The position numbers and the translations under genes are program-made. Shown here in pieces: positions 6,980 through 15,991 of a DNA stretch of 34,340 bases; position 1 is the stretch's first letter; each line of letters starts with the position of its first letter. The stretch spans positions 2,732,124 to 2,766,463 of the forward strand of contig NZ_GL629647.1 in assembly GCF_000185845.1 (NCBI RefSeq), given 5' to 3'. Below the pieces are notes generated by a model. It had not been told where the DNA came from. It worked only from the letters and a program-made list of their open reading frames with translations, and made no database searches. This DNA comes from Segatella salivae DSM 15606. GTDB taxonomy: Bacteria > Bacteroidota > Bacteroidia > Bacteroidales > Bacteroidaceae.

Positions 6980-9262
6980 TTACATAATTTGTTGTACCTC
7001 TTTTAAATCATCTATTGCCATGAGATTCTCCATGATTTCCTTTACTTCGTCACGATCATGCACGCGCATCTCAATGCTTCCATCAAAGATTCCTTCGCTA
7101 CTATTAATGGTAATCTTTCGAATATTGACGTTCATCTTGTCTGAAATAACATCGGCTAAGTCGTGTAGCATACCTTTTCGGTCAATTCCTTTGATTTCAA
7201 TTGTGGCGTCAAAGAACATTTGTCGATGCATGTCCCATTTTGCATCAAGGATTCGGTTGCCGTAGCTTGATTTTAAACGGCTTGCAACCGGACATGCACG
7301 TTTATGGATTTCAATGTGATTATTGTTATCTATATAGCCGAGAATATCGTCACCTGGGATTGGATGGCAACATCCAGGGAATATATAATTGCCAATAGTC
7401 TTTTCACTGATGATAACGGGTTGACGTTTGTTGAAGTCTTTATCAACCGTGAAAAGCATAGAGGTATCAACTTTCTTAACGTTAGCTTTGGTAGTTTTCT
7501 TGTCGTGGAGGAATGGTACATAGCGTCGCCATCCAAGTGAAGTTGATTCTTTTTTTGTCTTGCCGAGTAGAGCGTCTGCATCTGAATCACCAAGAATGAT
7601 AGATTTTTCACCGATAGATTTGAATAGTTCTTCATGCTTCTGTACATGATAAACTTCACAAAGTTTGTCTAAAACCGATGAAGTTAATTCCATGGAATGA
7701 AGCTTCAACCATTCTTTCAGCTGTTCTTCGCCCTTCTTTTGTGACTCTCGGTCGTCACGTCTTAGTATGGCTTGAATTTTAGCTTTGGCTTTAGCTGTTG
7801 ATACAAAACTAATCCATGAGGGTTGCACATGTTGGGCTTTACTCGTTAATATCTCAACTTGGTCGCCACTGTTCAGCTTATGACTCAATGGAACAAGCTT
7901 GTGATTGACCTTTGCTCCAATGCAATGGCTGCCGAGGAAAGTGTGGATTTGGAATGCGAAATCAAGTGCAGTACAACCTGCTGGCAATGTCTTTATCTCA
8001 CCTTTTGGGGTGAATACGAAAATCTCTGAAGCAAAAAGATTGAGCTTAATGCTGTCAAGAAAGTCCATAGCATCAGGCTGTGGGTCGTCAAGAATTTCTT
8101 TAATGGTACTCAACCAATCGTTAAGTTCACCCTCATCTTCACTATATTCGCCTCCATTTTTGTATTTCCAGTGAGCAGCAAATCCTTGTTCGGCCACCTC
8201 ATTCATATGGTCTGAGCGAATTTGTACTTCTATCCAGCGCCCTTGTTTGCTCATTAACGTAACGTGAAGAGCTTGATAACCATTCGCCTTTGGATGGTTT
8301 AACCAATCGCGAAGTCGGTCGGGATGGCTCTTATATATACGGCTAATAGCGACATAAATGTTGAAACATTCGTTGATTTCTTCATCTCTTTTCTTCGGTT
8401 CGAATATGATTCTGACCGCTAAAATGTCGTAAATCTCCTCGAAGGTTACATGTTTATTCTGCATCTTATTCCATATAGAATAAGGGCTCTTGACACGTGC
8501 TTTGATGGTGTATTTGATACCCATTTTGTCAAGAGCTTCGCGGATTGGTCCTGTGAACTGTGCGAAAAGCTCGTCACGTTTCTCTTGAGTGAGGGCCAAT
8601 TTGCTTTTAATAGCAGCGTATTCTTCAGGGTGTTCGTAACGGAAACTAAGGTCTTCAAGTTCAGTTTTGATTTTGTTTAACCCTAAACGATTGGCGAGTG
8701 GCGCATAAATATATAATGTTTCGCCTGCAATCTTATATTGTTTGTTGGCCGGTTGTGACTCCAAGGTGCGCATATTATGCAATCGGTCACATATTTTAAT
8801 AAGGATAACGCGGATGTCATCGCTCATTGTCAGCAACAACTTCTTAAAGTTTTCAGCTTGTGCTGAAGCTCGTTCTCCAAAGATACCACCACTGATTTTG
8901 GTTAATCCGTCAACGATTTGAGCAATCTTTTTGCCAAAGATATTCTCAATATCTTCAACCGTGTAATCAGTATCTTCAACCACATCATGGAGTAACGCCG
9001 CACAGATACTTGTCGAACCCAGCCCCATTTCCTCACAAGCAATTTGTGCTACGGCAATAGGATGCATTATATAAGGTTCTCCTGAAAGCCTTCTTACACC
9101 CTTATGTGCTTGTCGCGCAAAGTTGAAAGCCTTCGTAATGATATCTACTTTCTTGCGATGTCGTGATGCAAGATAAGTGTCTAACAAGTGTTGAAAGGCT
9201 TCTGTGATGAGCTTGTCTTCTGCTGCCTCACGGGCCACTTCACGCATATCGTGCTCGTCCAT
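6980..9262 (-). CDS. rsh: RelA/SpoT-family (p)ppGpp synthetase/hydrolase
   Basis: This 760-residue enzyme makes and/or degrades the alarmone (p)ppGpp. The HD hydrolase domain is intact: HPIAVAQI, ALLHDVVEDT (His92-Asp93) and CDRLHNMRTL (Asp159). The synthetase domain spans about 240-370, with RVKSPYSIWNKM, YDILAVRII (Asp279) and EVQIRS (Glu345). A TGS domain follows at about 413-475 (FVFTPKGEIKTLPAG), a middle region, and a C-terminal ACT domain at about 685-760. With both catalytic halves intact it should be bifunctional. A strong Shine-Dalgarno GGAGG, unusual for this phylum, lies 7 nt before the ATG. It is 19 bp downstream of mltD, the last gene of the parA operon. Confidence 0.95.
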   Translation of the reverse strand: MDEHDMREVAREAAEDKLITEAFQHLLDTYLASRHRKKVDIITKAFNFARQAHKGVRRLSGEPYIMHPIAVAQIACEEMGLGSTSICAALLHDVVEDTDYTVEDIENIFGKKIAQIVDGLTKISGGIFGERASAQAENFKKLLLTMSDDIRVILIKICDRLHNMRTLESQPANKQYKIAGETLYIYAPLANRLGLNKIKTELEDLSFRYEHPEEYAAIKSKLALTQEKRDELFAQFTGPIREALDKMGIKYTIKARVKSPYSIWNKMQNKHVTFEEIYDILAVRIIFEPKKRDEEINECFNIYVAISRIYKSHPDRLRDWLNHPKANGYQALHVTLMSKQGRWIEVQIRSDHMNEVAEQGFAAHWKYKNGGEYSEDEGELNDWLSTIKEILDDPQPDAMDFLDSIKLNLFASEIFVFTPKGEIKTLPAGCTALDFAFQIHTFLGSHCIGAKVNHKLVPLSHKLNSGDQVEILTSKAQHVQPSWISFVSTAKAKAKIQAILRRDDRESQKKGEEQLKEWLKLHSMELTSSVLDKLCEVYHVQKHEELFKSIGEKSIILGDSDADALLGKTKKESTSLGWRRYVPFLHDKKTTKANVKKVDTSMLFTVDKDFNKRQPVIISEKTIGNYIFPGCCHPIPGDDILGYIDNNNHIEIHKRACPVASRLKSSYGNRILDAKWDMHRQMFFDATIEIKGIDRKGMLHDLADVISDKMNVNIRKITINSSEGIFDGSIEMRVHDRDEVKEIMENLMAIDDLKEVQQIM

Positions 9263-9281
9263 GATGTTTCCTCCGTCTTAA

Positions 9282-10646
9282 TTATTTAATTTTGATTTTC
9301 TTTCCAGCGCGAATATTGTTTCCTTTTATACCATTAAGGCGACGCAATTTCTTTACAGAGATTTTGTTACGTTGTGCAATTTCCGACAGCGTGTCACCTT
9401 CGCGGATAGTGACACTCTTACTTCTTTCTTTGCGTTCTTTCTTTTTTCGTCCTTTCTTACCACTATATTTAGAAGATGAAGTATAGTTTTTATGGACACG
9501 ATGATAGCGTACTATGGTCGGTTCCTCATCGTTAACCTCGACTTCTGTACGTTTACTGGTTAAATCATCAGGCTTATAATTATAGATTGAATCTTCGTTG
9601 TCAATAAACTTTGTGATTAAGGCTGCTGGCAAACGAAGGGCAGATGGTTTCCAACTTCCATTTACAATATTGTGACGATATTGTGGATTTAGAGCTGCAA
9701 TCTGGTCAACATCAAGTCCTAAAACGTGGGCTATCTGCTCGAAATGCAAATCGCGATTGATAACAACGGTGTCTGTTTTGGCAGGCAAATCGGTTGTCAT
9801 CGGGCAGATGTTATGCTCACAATAGTAGTTCATGATATAGTTTGCAGCAATGAAAGCGGGTACATAGCCACGAGTTTCTCGGGGAAGATAGGGATAGATT
9901 TGCCAATAATCATTCTGCTTGGCACGATGGATGGCTTTGTAAACTTTATCTGGTCCACAGTTGTAAGCAGCGATAACAAGATTCCAATCACCAAAAACCT
10001 TGTAGAGATCACTTAGGTAATGTGCAGCTGCATAAGATGCTTTCACGGGGTCGCGACGTTCATCTACAAGCGTGTTGACAGTCAAACCATAACGTTTCCC
10101 CGTATTCAGCATAAACTGCCATAAGCCTGTTGCTCCAACTCTTGATACGGCTCTGGGGTTCAATGCCGATTCAATGACTGGGAGATATTTAAGTTCTAAC
10201 GGCAAGCCATAACTCTCTAAAGCCTCTTCAAAGATAGGCATATAGAAGTTTTGTGCCCCTAACATATAGCTCACTGAACGTCGAAGATGACCGCTATATC
10301 GGTCAATGAATTGCTGAACTACATCGTTATAAGGCATCTCTATGATTGTAGGAAGCATGGAAAGTCGCTTCTTATAGACTGCAATGTCATATACAGGATT
10401 GACGTCAGGAAGGTTACATGACGTGTCGGGACGAAGGTAAGTCTTCGTATTATAGAGTTGCATTAGGCTGTCAAGTTCCATGGTCATAGCCTCAGGAAGG
10501 TCTATAACTTCGCGCTTGCCTTGTGCATTTGTTACCGTAATTTCTGTTTCATCGTTGTCACCTTCCTCATTGTTTACGACTTGAGCCTGTAGCTTACAGG
10601 TGCTGAAAAACAACAATGAGAGTGCAATTAAATATGTTTTCTTCAT
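9282..10646 (-). CDS. mltD: LysM-containing lytic murein transglycosylase (MltD-like)
   Basis: This 454-residue exported enzyme cleaves peptidoglycan between MurNAc and GlcNAc, forming anhydro-MurNAc ends. It has a signal peptide at residues 1-22 and an SLT (GH23) domain at about 135-270, with the catalytic Glu159 in the VIES motif, GATGLWQFM, and the AYNCGPDKV segment. A low-complexity basic linker (about 385-408, Lys/Arg/Ser) leads to one LysM domain at 412-454 (REGDTLSEIAQRNKI) for wall binding. E. coli MltD is a lipoprotein with two LysM domains; this one has a single complete LysM and lacks an obvious lipobox, though a Cys occurs at residue 17. It lies between the DUF5683 gene and rsh. 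Confidence 0.93.
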   Translation of the reverse strand: MKKTYLIALSLLFFSTCKLQAQVVNNEEGDNDETEITVTNAQGKREVIDLPEAMTMELDSLMQLYNTKTYLRPDTSCNLPDVNPVYDIAVYKKRLSMLPTIIEMPYNDVVQQFIDRYSGHLRRSVSYMLGAQNFYMPIFEEALESYGLPLELKYLPVIESALNPRAVSRVGATGLWQFMLNTGKRYGLTVNTLVDERRDPVKASYAAAHYLSDLYKVFGDWNLVIAAYNCGPDKVYKAIHRAKQNDYWQIYPYLPRETRGYVPAFIAANYIMNYYCEHNICPMTTDLPAKTDTVVINRDLHFEQIAHVLGLDVDQIAALNPQYRHNIVNGSWKPSALRLPAALITKFIDNEDSIYNYKPDDLTSKRTEVEVNDEEPTIVRYHRVHKNYTSSSKYSGKKGRKKKERKERSKSVTIREGDTLSEIAQRNKISVKKLRRLNGIKGNNIRAGKKIKIK

Positions 10647-10710
10647 TATAAATGTTAGTTCTTTTTTTATAGGATAATTGTTATTTCCTGAGCTTATGCT
10701 TTATATAAGG

Positions 10711-11424
10711 TCAGAAAGTAAGACTGCAATGCATACCTATTCCGCCACCCCGTAGAGGGTTTCGTTGATTATTTGTGTTTACAACAGCTGGCTCAATACG
10801 CAAACTGAGGTCGTTTGAAATATCAAATTCTGATAGAGAGGCATCTACGTAGGCGTCAATTACCGACAAAGCATATACACCTACAAGCACAAAGAAACTC
10901 ATATCACGCCACCTTCTGAATCTATCTTTACGACTCTTGAACAACGTTTGGTATCGTGATATGTTGTCATTTGTAATCCTCGCTCCTAAGTGCATGAACT
11001 GATTATAGCTTGCCGTTGTCGGATCATTGTCCATGATATCCATGTAAGCTTGGGCGTAATCATGATACATTTGATTATTCCAGTTCATGGCATAGAGGCA
11101 TCCTACAATGCCACCATATATGATAGGAAGTTTCCAATACTTACGATTGTATATCTGACCTGCACCAGGAAGCACGAGTCCAAGCCACAAAGCACGTTTC
11201 GGATCAGGTCTCCAAGTGGCCCAATCTCGTTTGGCTTTCTTCTTCATTGCTACGGAATCAGCCAATAAATTGACGCTATCCTTGTGTGTTAGCAGTTCGT
11301 TTGCTTTAAGATGTGTTGTGTCAGACATCAACACACGAGGCTCGTTGTGTTGTGCCTTAGCACACTGAGGCATCACAAGTAATGCTGCCCAGGCAATGAT
11401 ATGAATGAGTCTTGGGAAAGACAT
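10711..11424 (-). CDS. DUF5683-family membrane-associated protein
   Basis: This 237-residue protein has a signal peptide (about 1-24, MPQCAKAQ). The family core begins at DPKRALWLGLVLPGAGQIYNRKYWKLPIIYGG (about 73-104), includes one hydrophobic segment (about 95-112) and a second near FFVLVGVYALSVIDAYVDA (about 177-195), and ends with a beta-rich tail finishing in Phe. DUF5683 proteins are found in Bacteroidota between parB and a lytic transglycosylase gene, as here. No biochemical role is established. The gene starts 3 bp after the parB stop, so it is translationally close to parB. A role at the envelope is inferred from its predicted topology. Confidence 0.88.
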   Translation of the reverse strand: MSFPRLIHIIAWAALLVMPQCAKAQHNEPRVLMSDTTHLKANELLTHKDSVNLLADSVAMKKKAKRDWATWRPDPKRALWLGLVLPGAGQIYNRKYWKLPIIYGGIVGCLYAMNWNNQMYHDYAQAYMDIMDNDPTTASYNQFMHLGARITNDNISRYQTLFKSRKDRFRRWRDMSFFVLVGVYALSVIDAYVDASLSEFDISNDLSLRIEPAVVNTNNQRNPLRGGGIGMHCSLTF

Positions 11425-11427
11425 GCT

Positions 11428-12318
11428 TCAAGCTTTCAGTTTATCAAAGAGGTTCATGATGCGCTCGAGTTCTGCTTCATTGGCAAAAGGAATGCAAATC
11501 TTTCCCTTACCTTTTGGAGAACAAGTCATCTGTACCTTTGTATTGAGGAATGAAGCCAATTGATTTCTAAGTTCACAGAACTCTTCTGGTAGTTGGTTTC
11601 GTGCGATAATCTTCTTCTTTCCGCTTTCAATATCATCGCCATTCTTTAGTGCTTGTACCAGTTCTTCAACCTTTCTGACGGAGTAACCATTCTTTAGTAT
11701 CTCTTTAAAAAGCTTGATTTGAAGCGCCGGACTATCGAGTGCAAGCAATGCACGGGCATGGCCCATGTCGATTTCTTTCTTTTGTAATGCCATCTGAACC
11801 TGTGCAGGAAGCTTCAACAAACGCAAGTAATTGGTAATTGCCGTACGGCTTTTCCCAATACGTTCAGAAACCTTTTCTTGTGTCATTCCACTGCCTTCAA
11901 GCAGATGTTCATAGGCCAACGCAATTTCGATAGCGTTCAAATCCTCACGTTGGATATTCTCAACGAGGGCCATTTCCATGACGTTCTCGTCTTTTATCGT
12001 GCGGATATAGGCTGGGATAGCTTTCAAACCAGCTAATTGAGAGGCTCTCCATCGACGCTCACCTGCAATAATCTGAAATCTATTTTCAGCTGTCTGACGC
12101 AGTGTAATCGGCTGGATGATTCCAATTTCTCGTATGCTGTGCGCCAACTCTTGCAGTGCTTCGTCGTCAAATTCGCGACGAGGCTGATTGGGATTGGCTT
12201 CAATTTGGTCAATCGCTATTTCGTTAATGGTCGATGAACCTTGTGTACGCACGGCATCTGTAGAGATGAGTGCATCAAGTCCCCGACCCAAACTATTATA
12301 TTTTTTGTGTACTGCCAT
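11428..12318 (-). CDS. parB: Chromosome-partitioning protein ParB
   Basis: ParB is a CTP-dependent clamp that loads at parS and organises the chromosome origin. In this 296-residue protein the N-terminal ParB/CTPase domain is at about 33-125, with ANPNQPRREFDDEAL and the nucleotide-binding GERRWRA box (86-92). The helix-turn-helix parS-binding domain follows at about 130-230, with LVENIQREDLNAIE and GKSRTAITNYLRLLKLP. The C-terminal dimerisation region ends near 296. The start codon is 35 bp past the parA stop. No perfect parS site was seen near the operon. Confidence 0.97.
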   Translation of the reverse strand: MAVHKKYNSLGRGLDALISTDAVRTQGSSTINEIAIDQIEANPNQPRREFDDEALQELAHSIREIGIIQPITLRQTAENRFQIIAGERRWRASQLAGLKAIPAYIRTIKDENVMEMALVENIQREDLNAIEIALAYEHLLEGSGMTQEKVSERIGKSRTAITNYLRLLKLPAQVQMALQKKEIDMGHARALLALDSPALQIKLFKEILKNGYSVRKVEELVQALKNGDDIESGKKKIIARNQLPEEFCELRNQLASFLNTKVQMTCSPKGKGKICIPFANEAELERIMNLFDKLKA

Positions 12319-12353
12319 GTTCTGTTTCGTTGTTTCTTCTCAAGAATAATGGG

Positions 12354-13118
12354 TTATGCATTCTTGTTAATCAGTTCTTTTGCCAAGGCAAGGTGATTCT
12401 TTGCTCCTGTCGAATCAGCATCGTAAAGGATGACAGGAAGCCCATGACTGGGGCTCTCGCTTAGCTTAACATTGCGTTGAATGACAGTCTTGAACACCAG
12501 TTCTTGGAAATGTCGCTTCACCTCATCATAGATTTGATTTGCCAAACGCAGTCTGCTATCATACATTGTCAACAGGAAACCTTCAATCTCTAATTGCTGA
12601 TTGAGTTTGCTCTTGATAATTTTGATGGTATTGAGTAGCTTACTTATTCCTTCAAGGGCAAAGTATTCACACTGCACAGGAATAATTACTGAGTTGGCAG
12701 CTGTTAGTGCATTGACCGTGATAAGTCCCAATGAAGGACTGCAATCGATAAGGATGTAGTCATATTCACTGCTGATGGGCGCCAAAAGATTTTTCAAAAC
12801 GCGTTCCCGATTGTCAAGATTCAGCATCTCAATTTCGGCACCTACGAGGTCAATATGACTGGGAATGATATCCAATCCATTGATATCTGTGGTATAAATA
12901 GCATCGCGTACATCGGCATGATCAATGATACATTCATACAAAGAACAATCGACATCTTTGATGTCTACACCCAAACCGCTTGATGCATTGGCTTGAGGAT
13001 CGGCGTCAACCACGAGAACACTTTTCTCAAGGGTGGCCAAAGAAGCCGCTAAGTTAATGGTTGTGGTGGTCTTACCCACGCCACCTTTCTGATTAGCTAA
13101 AGCTATAATTTTTCCCAT
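12354..13118 (-). CDS. parA: Chromosome-partitioning ATPase ParA (Soj-type)
   Basis: This 254-residue ParA/Soj ATPase has a deviant Walker A motif, KGGVGKTTTT (residues 11-20), a Walker A' VVDADPQANASSGLG segment (about 36-50) and Walker B ILIDCSPSLGL (about 122-132). It has no N-terminal helix-turn-helix domain, so it is the chromosomal (small) type. ParA binds DNA nonspecifically when ATP-bound and, with ParB, moves origins apart before division. It is the first gene of the minus-strand operon and is divergent from surE. Confidence 0.97.
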   Translation of the reverse strand: MGKIIALANQKGGVGKTTTTINLAASLATLEKSVLVVDADPQANASSGLGVDIKDVDCSLYECIIDHADVRDAIYTTDINGLDIIPSHIDLVGAEIEMLNLDNRERVLKNLLAPISSEYDYILIDCSPSLGLITVNALTAANSVIIPVQCEYFALEGISKLLNTIKIIKSKLNQQLEIEGFLLTMYDSRLRLANQIYDEVKRHFQELVFKTVIQRNVKLSESPSHGLPVILYDADSTGAKNHLALAKELINKNA

Positions 13119-13141
13119 TTCGAAAAAAGTTTATTTGTGGG

Positions 13142-13149
13142 CAAAGTTA
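13142..13149 (-). promoter_or_regulatory. Probable parA promoter, -7 box
   Basis: The minus strand reads TAACTTTG, a perfect TAnnTTTG box, 24 bp before the parA ATG. This implies a leader of about 15-20 nt. No good -33 box was seen. Confidence 0.6.
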
Positions 13150-13191
13150 CATAATTTAGCCGAGAAATACGAGAAATAAACCTTTTTTTCG

Positions 13192-13199
13192 TACTTTTG
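13192..13199 (+). promoter_or_regulatory. Probable surE-lpxB promoter, -7 box
   Basis: TACTTTTG fits TAnnTTTG and lies 22 bp before the surE ATG. It is back to back with the parA promoter, about 43 bp away. Confidence 0.6.
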
Positions 13200-13221
13200 T
13201 CGCAAACTAACAATGTAAAAG

Positions 13222-13992
13222 ATGAATATTAAGCGCCCTTTTATATTGATTTCGAATGATGATGGCTATCATGCCAACGGAATCAAGACCCTCGTTTCAT
13301 TCTTAAAAGACCATGCCGACGTGCTTGTTTGTGCACCAGAAGCGGCTCGTTCGGGTTTCTCCTGTGCCTTTTCTGCTGCTACTCCGTTGCGTTTGAAACG
13401 CCGACATAATATGGGTGACGTCGAAGTATGGTCATGTAACGGCACTCCTGTAGACTGTGTGAAGCTTGCTTTGAGTGAACTCTGTGGCCATCGGAAACCT
13501 GATTTGGTGCTCGGAGGCATCAATCATGGAGACAATTCTACTGTAAACAACCATTATTCTGGTACGATGGGGGTTGCAAGGGAAGGCTGTATGAAATATA
13601 TTCCGTCTGTAGCGTTTTCAACATGTAACTATGATGATGAAGCCGATTTAAGCTATTTGCGCGATGATGTGTGTCGGATAGTCGAGCGAGTCCTTGCAGA
13701 AGGTCTGCCAAAGGGAGTGTGTTTGAATGTGAACTTCCCCGCTCAACCTCCTTTCAAGGGCGTAAAGGTGTGCCGAATGACCTTTGGTAGTTGGATAAAT
13801 GAAGTCGTTAAAGCGCGTCATCCCCATGGATATGACTACTATTGGATGGCTGGTGAGTGTCGAAATGACGAACCTGACGCTGAGAATACCGACCAATGGG
13901 CACTCAATCACGGATATATTGCCATCACACCGACGCGCATCGATATCACCGATTATGCGTTTATAGATACCATTAAGTCGTGGAGTCTCTAA
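13222..13992 (+). CDS. surE: 5'-nucleotidase SurE
   Basis: SurE is a cytoplasmic metal-dependent phosphatase acting on nucleoside monophosphates and some polyphosphates. The 256-residue protein has the family motifs: SNDDG (11-15, metal-binding Asp13/Asp14), APEAARSG (Ser44), NGTPVDCV and GGINHGDN (Asn101). The family motif YSGTMGVAREG follows. Length is normal for SurE. It lies 15 bp upstream of lpxB on the same strand, and both are likely cotranscribed. Confidence 0.96.
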   Translation: MNIKRPFILISNDDGYHANGIKTLVSFLKDHADVLVCAPEAARSGFSCAFSAATPLRLKRRHNMGDVEVWSCNGTPVDCVKLALSELCGHRKPDLVLGGINHGDNSTVNNHYSGTMGVAREGCMKYIPSVAFSTCNYDDEADLSYLRDDVCRIVERVLAEGLPKGVCLNVNFPAQPPFKGVKVCRMTFGSWINEVVKARHPHGYDYYWMAGECRNDEPDAENTDQWALNHGYIAITPTRIDITDYAFIDTIKSWSL

Positions 13993-14007
13993 TCATCTGA
14001 TACAGAT

Positions 14008-15186
14008 ATGAAATATTATCTCATTGTTGGTGAGGCCAGTGGCGACCTACATGCAGCCCATTTAATGGCTTCTTTGAAGAAGAATGACCACGAAGCATCG
14101 TTCCGTTTCTTTGGAGGCGACCTGATGTCTGCCGTTGGAGGTACGCGCGTTAAGCATTACCGAGAACTTGCCTACATGGGTTTCGTGCCGGTGTTACTGC
14201 ATCTTCGCACGATATTTCGCAACATGTCGTTTTGTAAAAAGGATATCGTGGCATGGCAACCCGACGTTGTTATTCTCGTAGATTACCCTGGTTTTAACCT
14301 CGATATTGCCAAGTATCTCAAGCAACATACACACATTCCTGTCTATTATTACATCTCTCCGAAGATATGGGCATGGAAAGAATGGCGCATCAAAGCAATC
14401 CGAAGAGATGTCAAAGAGATGTTTTCGATTTTGCCTTTTGAAACAGCTTTCTATGAAGGAAAACATCATTATAAGATTCATTACGTAGGAAACCCAACGG
14501 CACATGAGATTCATGAGTTTCTCACGACATACCACACAGACTTCGATGGGTTCCGCTTGAAGCATCATATAGCTGATAATCGCCCGATGATTGCCTTGCT
14601 TCCAGGAAGTAGAAAGCAAGAGATTAAAGACAATCTTGTACCGATGTTGCGCGCCGTTCAGCACTTTTCAGACCGCTATCAGATAGTAATTGGCGCAGCG
14701 CCAGCCATTGAACCATCTTATTATCAAGAGGTGATTGGCAATGCAACTGACGTTACTGGTCTTACCTTTAGCCTCATTCATAATGACACTTATGGGCTGC
14801 TTTATCATGCCGTTGCTGCCTTGGTGACCAGTGGAACGGCTACGCTTGAGACGGCATTACTGCATGTTCCGCAGGTGGTTTGTTATAAAACACCGGTGCC
14901 ACGACTCATTCGTTGGGCCTTCAATCATATTCTTTCGTGTCGTTATATCTCCCTTGTTAATCTCATTGTAGACCGAGAAGTCGTGCCCGAACTCTTTGCT
15001 GATCGCTTCAATGTAAGTAATATCGTGTCCGAACTCGGCCGTATTCTTCCTGAGGGCGAAGGCAGAGCGCCGATGCTTCAGGCTTATAAGGAGGTGGAAA
15101 AACGCTTGGGTGACGAGGTCGCTCCCGATAATGCTGCTCGTCTAATGGTCAATCTTCTGCGCCAGGAAGCCGCTCGTTGCCAATAG
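14008..15186 (+). CDS. lpxB: Lipid-A-disaccharide synthase
   Basis: LpxB, a GT19 glycosyltransferase at the inner membrane, joins UDP-2,3-diacylglucosamine and lipid X into the lipid A disaccharide. The 392-residue protein shows YYLIVGEASGDLHAAHLM at the N-terminus, DVVILVDYPGFNLDIAKYLK, YYISPKIWAWKEWR (about 119-132), FYEGKHHYKIHYVGNPTAHE and the nucleotide-binding ALLPGSRKQEI with SGTATLETALL near 280. All are diagnostic of the family. Length is typical. This confirms a Gram-negative outer membrane. Confidence 0.97.
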   Translation: MKYYLIVGEASGDLHAAHLMASLKKNDHEASFRFFGGDLMSAVGGTRVKHYRELAYMGFVPVLLHLRTIFRNMSFCKKDIVAWQPDVVILVDYPGFNLDIAKYLKQHTHIPVYYYISPKIWAWKEWRIKAIRRDVKEMFSILPFETAFYEGKHHYKIHYVGNPTAHEIHEFLTTYHTDFDGFRLKHHIADNRPMIALLPGSRKQEIKDNLVPMLRAVQHFSDRYQIVIGAAPAIEPSYYQEVIGNATDVTGLTFSLIHNDTYGLLYHAVAALVTSGTATLETALLHVPQVVCYKTPVPRLIRWAFNHILSCRYISLVNLIVDREVVPELFADRFNVSNIVSELGRILPEGEGRAPMLQAYKEVEKRLGDEVAPDNAARLMVNLLRQEAARCQ

Positions 15187-15247
15187 TCCATAGGGTTTAT
15201 GTCTTGGAGGTAAACGCATCTTTTCTGTAAACTTAATTCATAACCGA

Positions 15248-15315
15248 TTTGCATTTGCTTCTCAAATTCATTATCTTTGCATCGGGGAGAGTGGTCATTT
15301 GCTTTCCCCTTTTTT
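15248..15315 (+). ncRNA. Promoter-plus-hairpin element, copy 1
   Basis: TTTG (15248-15251), a 20-bp spacer and TATCTTTG (15272-15279) form a canonical Bacteroides promoter. Transcription would start at about 15284, exactly where an 8-bp hairpin begins (15284-15291 with 15302-15309, one G-U pair). The hairpin is followed by six T residues (15310-15315). The expected product is therefore a very short terminated RNA of about 30 nt. A homologous copy lies at 25522-25584. It could alternatively be just the lpxB terminator, as it starts 97 nt past that stop codon. Confidence 0.5.
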
Positions 15316-15805
15316 ATGCCTTGTTACAAATGGTGGTGCAATATGTGTCAAATCGTGTTCTAATCTCAGCCGAATGGGCTTTTAATCAGCGTCAAAATAC
15401 ATGGTGACTTGAGGCATATTACATGGTCGTTTGATGTTCATCGTGTTGTGAAAAGATTGCAATTAGGAGTTTTGTTGATGGATAATATAAAATATGTAAA
15501 TTGATTTTGTCTGCTTTTTTGAGTTTTTTTGTTAAAAAAGTTTAATGCAGAAAACGGCCAAATCAGGTGTGTTTTTAAGGATTTCAAAGGTTGAAAGCGC
15601 AGACGTCTTTGTTGGTTTCGTGTTATGATTTGAGGATAAGTGCCAAGCAAATTCTGCTGACTTATCTTGTTTTCTGATTTGTTTTGTTGCCTTTTTTCGC
15701 TTGATTTCATGGTTGTGAAAGCATCTGTCAGAGTCAGAGTCTTAAGACTGTAGAAACAGAGAAAATAGGGATGAAACGGTATGTTTGGACTTAATAGATA
15801 GGCTT

Positions 15806-15839
15806 TTTGTACAATATTGTAAGTTATTTGAACAATATT
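15806..15839 (+). promoter_or_regulatory. Phased direct repeat upstream of susC (candidate operator)
   Basis: TTTGTACAATATT (15806-15818) and TTTGAACAATATT (15827-15839) match at 12 of 13 positions and are exactly 21 bp apart, two DNA turns. The first copy contains the perfect palindrome ACAATATTGT (15811-15820). The second copy ends 25 bp before the -7 box, a good position for an activator. Confidence 0.6.
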
Positions 15840-15864
15840 TCACAGTCGTTATTTAAAAAATATG

Positions 15865-15872
15865 TATTTTTG
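15865..15872 (+). promoter_or_regulatory. Probable promoter of the susC-susD operon, -7 box
   Basis: TATTTTTG fits TAnnTTTG and gives a leader of about 110 nt before the susC ATG. The -33 region has only TTTC rather than TTTG, which agrees with a need for an activator. Confidence 0.55.
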
Positions 15873-15991
15873 CAACATGGACTTTTATCTCTAAACTGTT
15901 AATCATTTTCATCAGACGACTTTGATGATTGTCTGGTCAGCTATTATTATGATATACATATTTACTGTTAAAAACCTTTATATTTAGCATA

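Larger units (their letters stand above)
15187..15991. other. 805-bp intergenic region between lpxB and susC
   Basis: No credible gene was found. The region holds a short promoter-hairpin element (15248-15315), A/T-rich sequence with T-runs near 15510-15540, a pair of phased direct repeats (15806-15839) and the probable susC promoter (15865-15872). An open frame on the minus strand at 15438-15710 has a low-complexity Lys/Gln/Asn-rich product and was not accepted. Confidence 0.7.

Noticed and set aside
15438..15710. 90-codon open frame on the minus strand
   Set aside because: The product is low-complexity Lys/Gln/Asn-rich, there is no promoter or ribosome site, and it lies in A/T-rich regulatory DNA.
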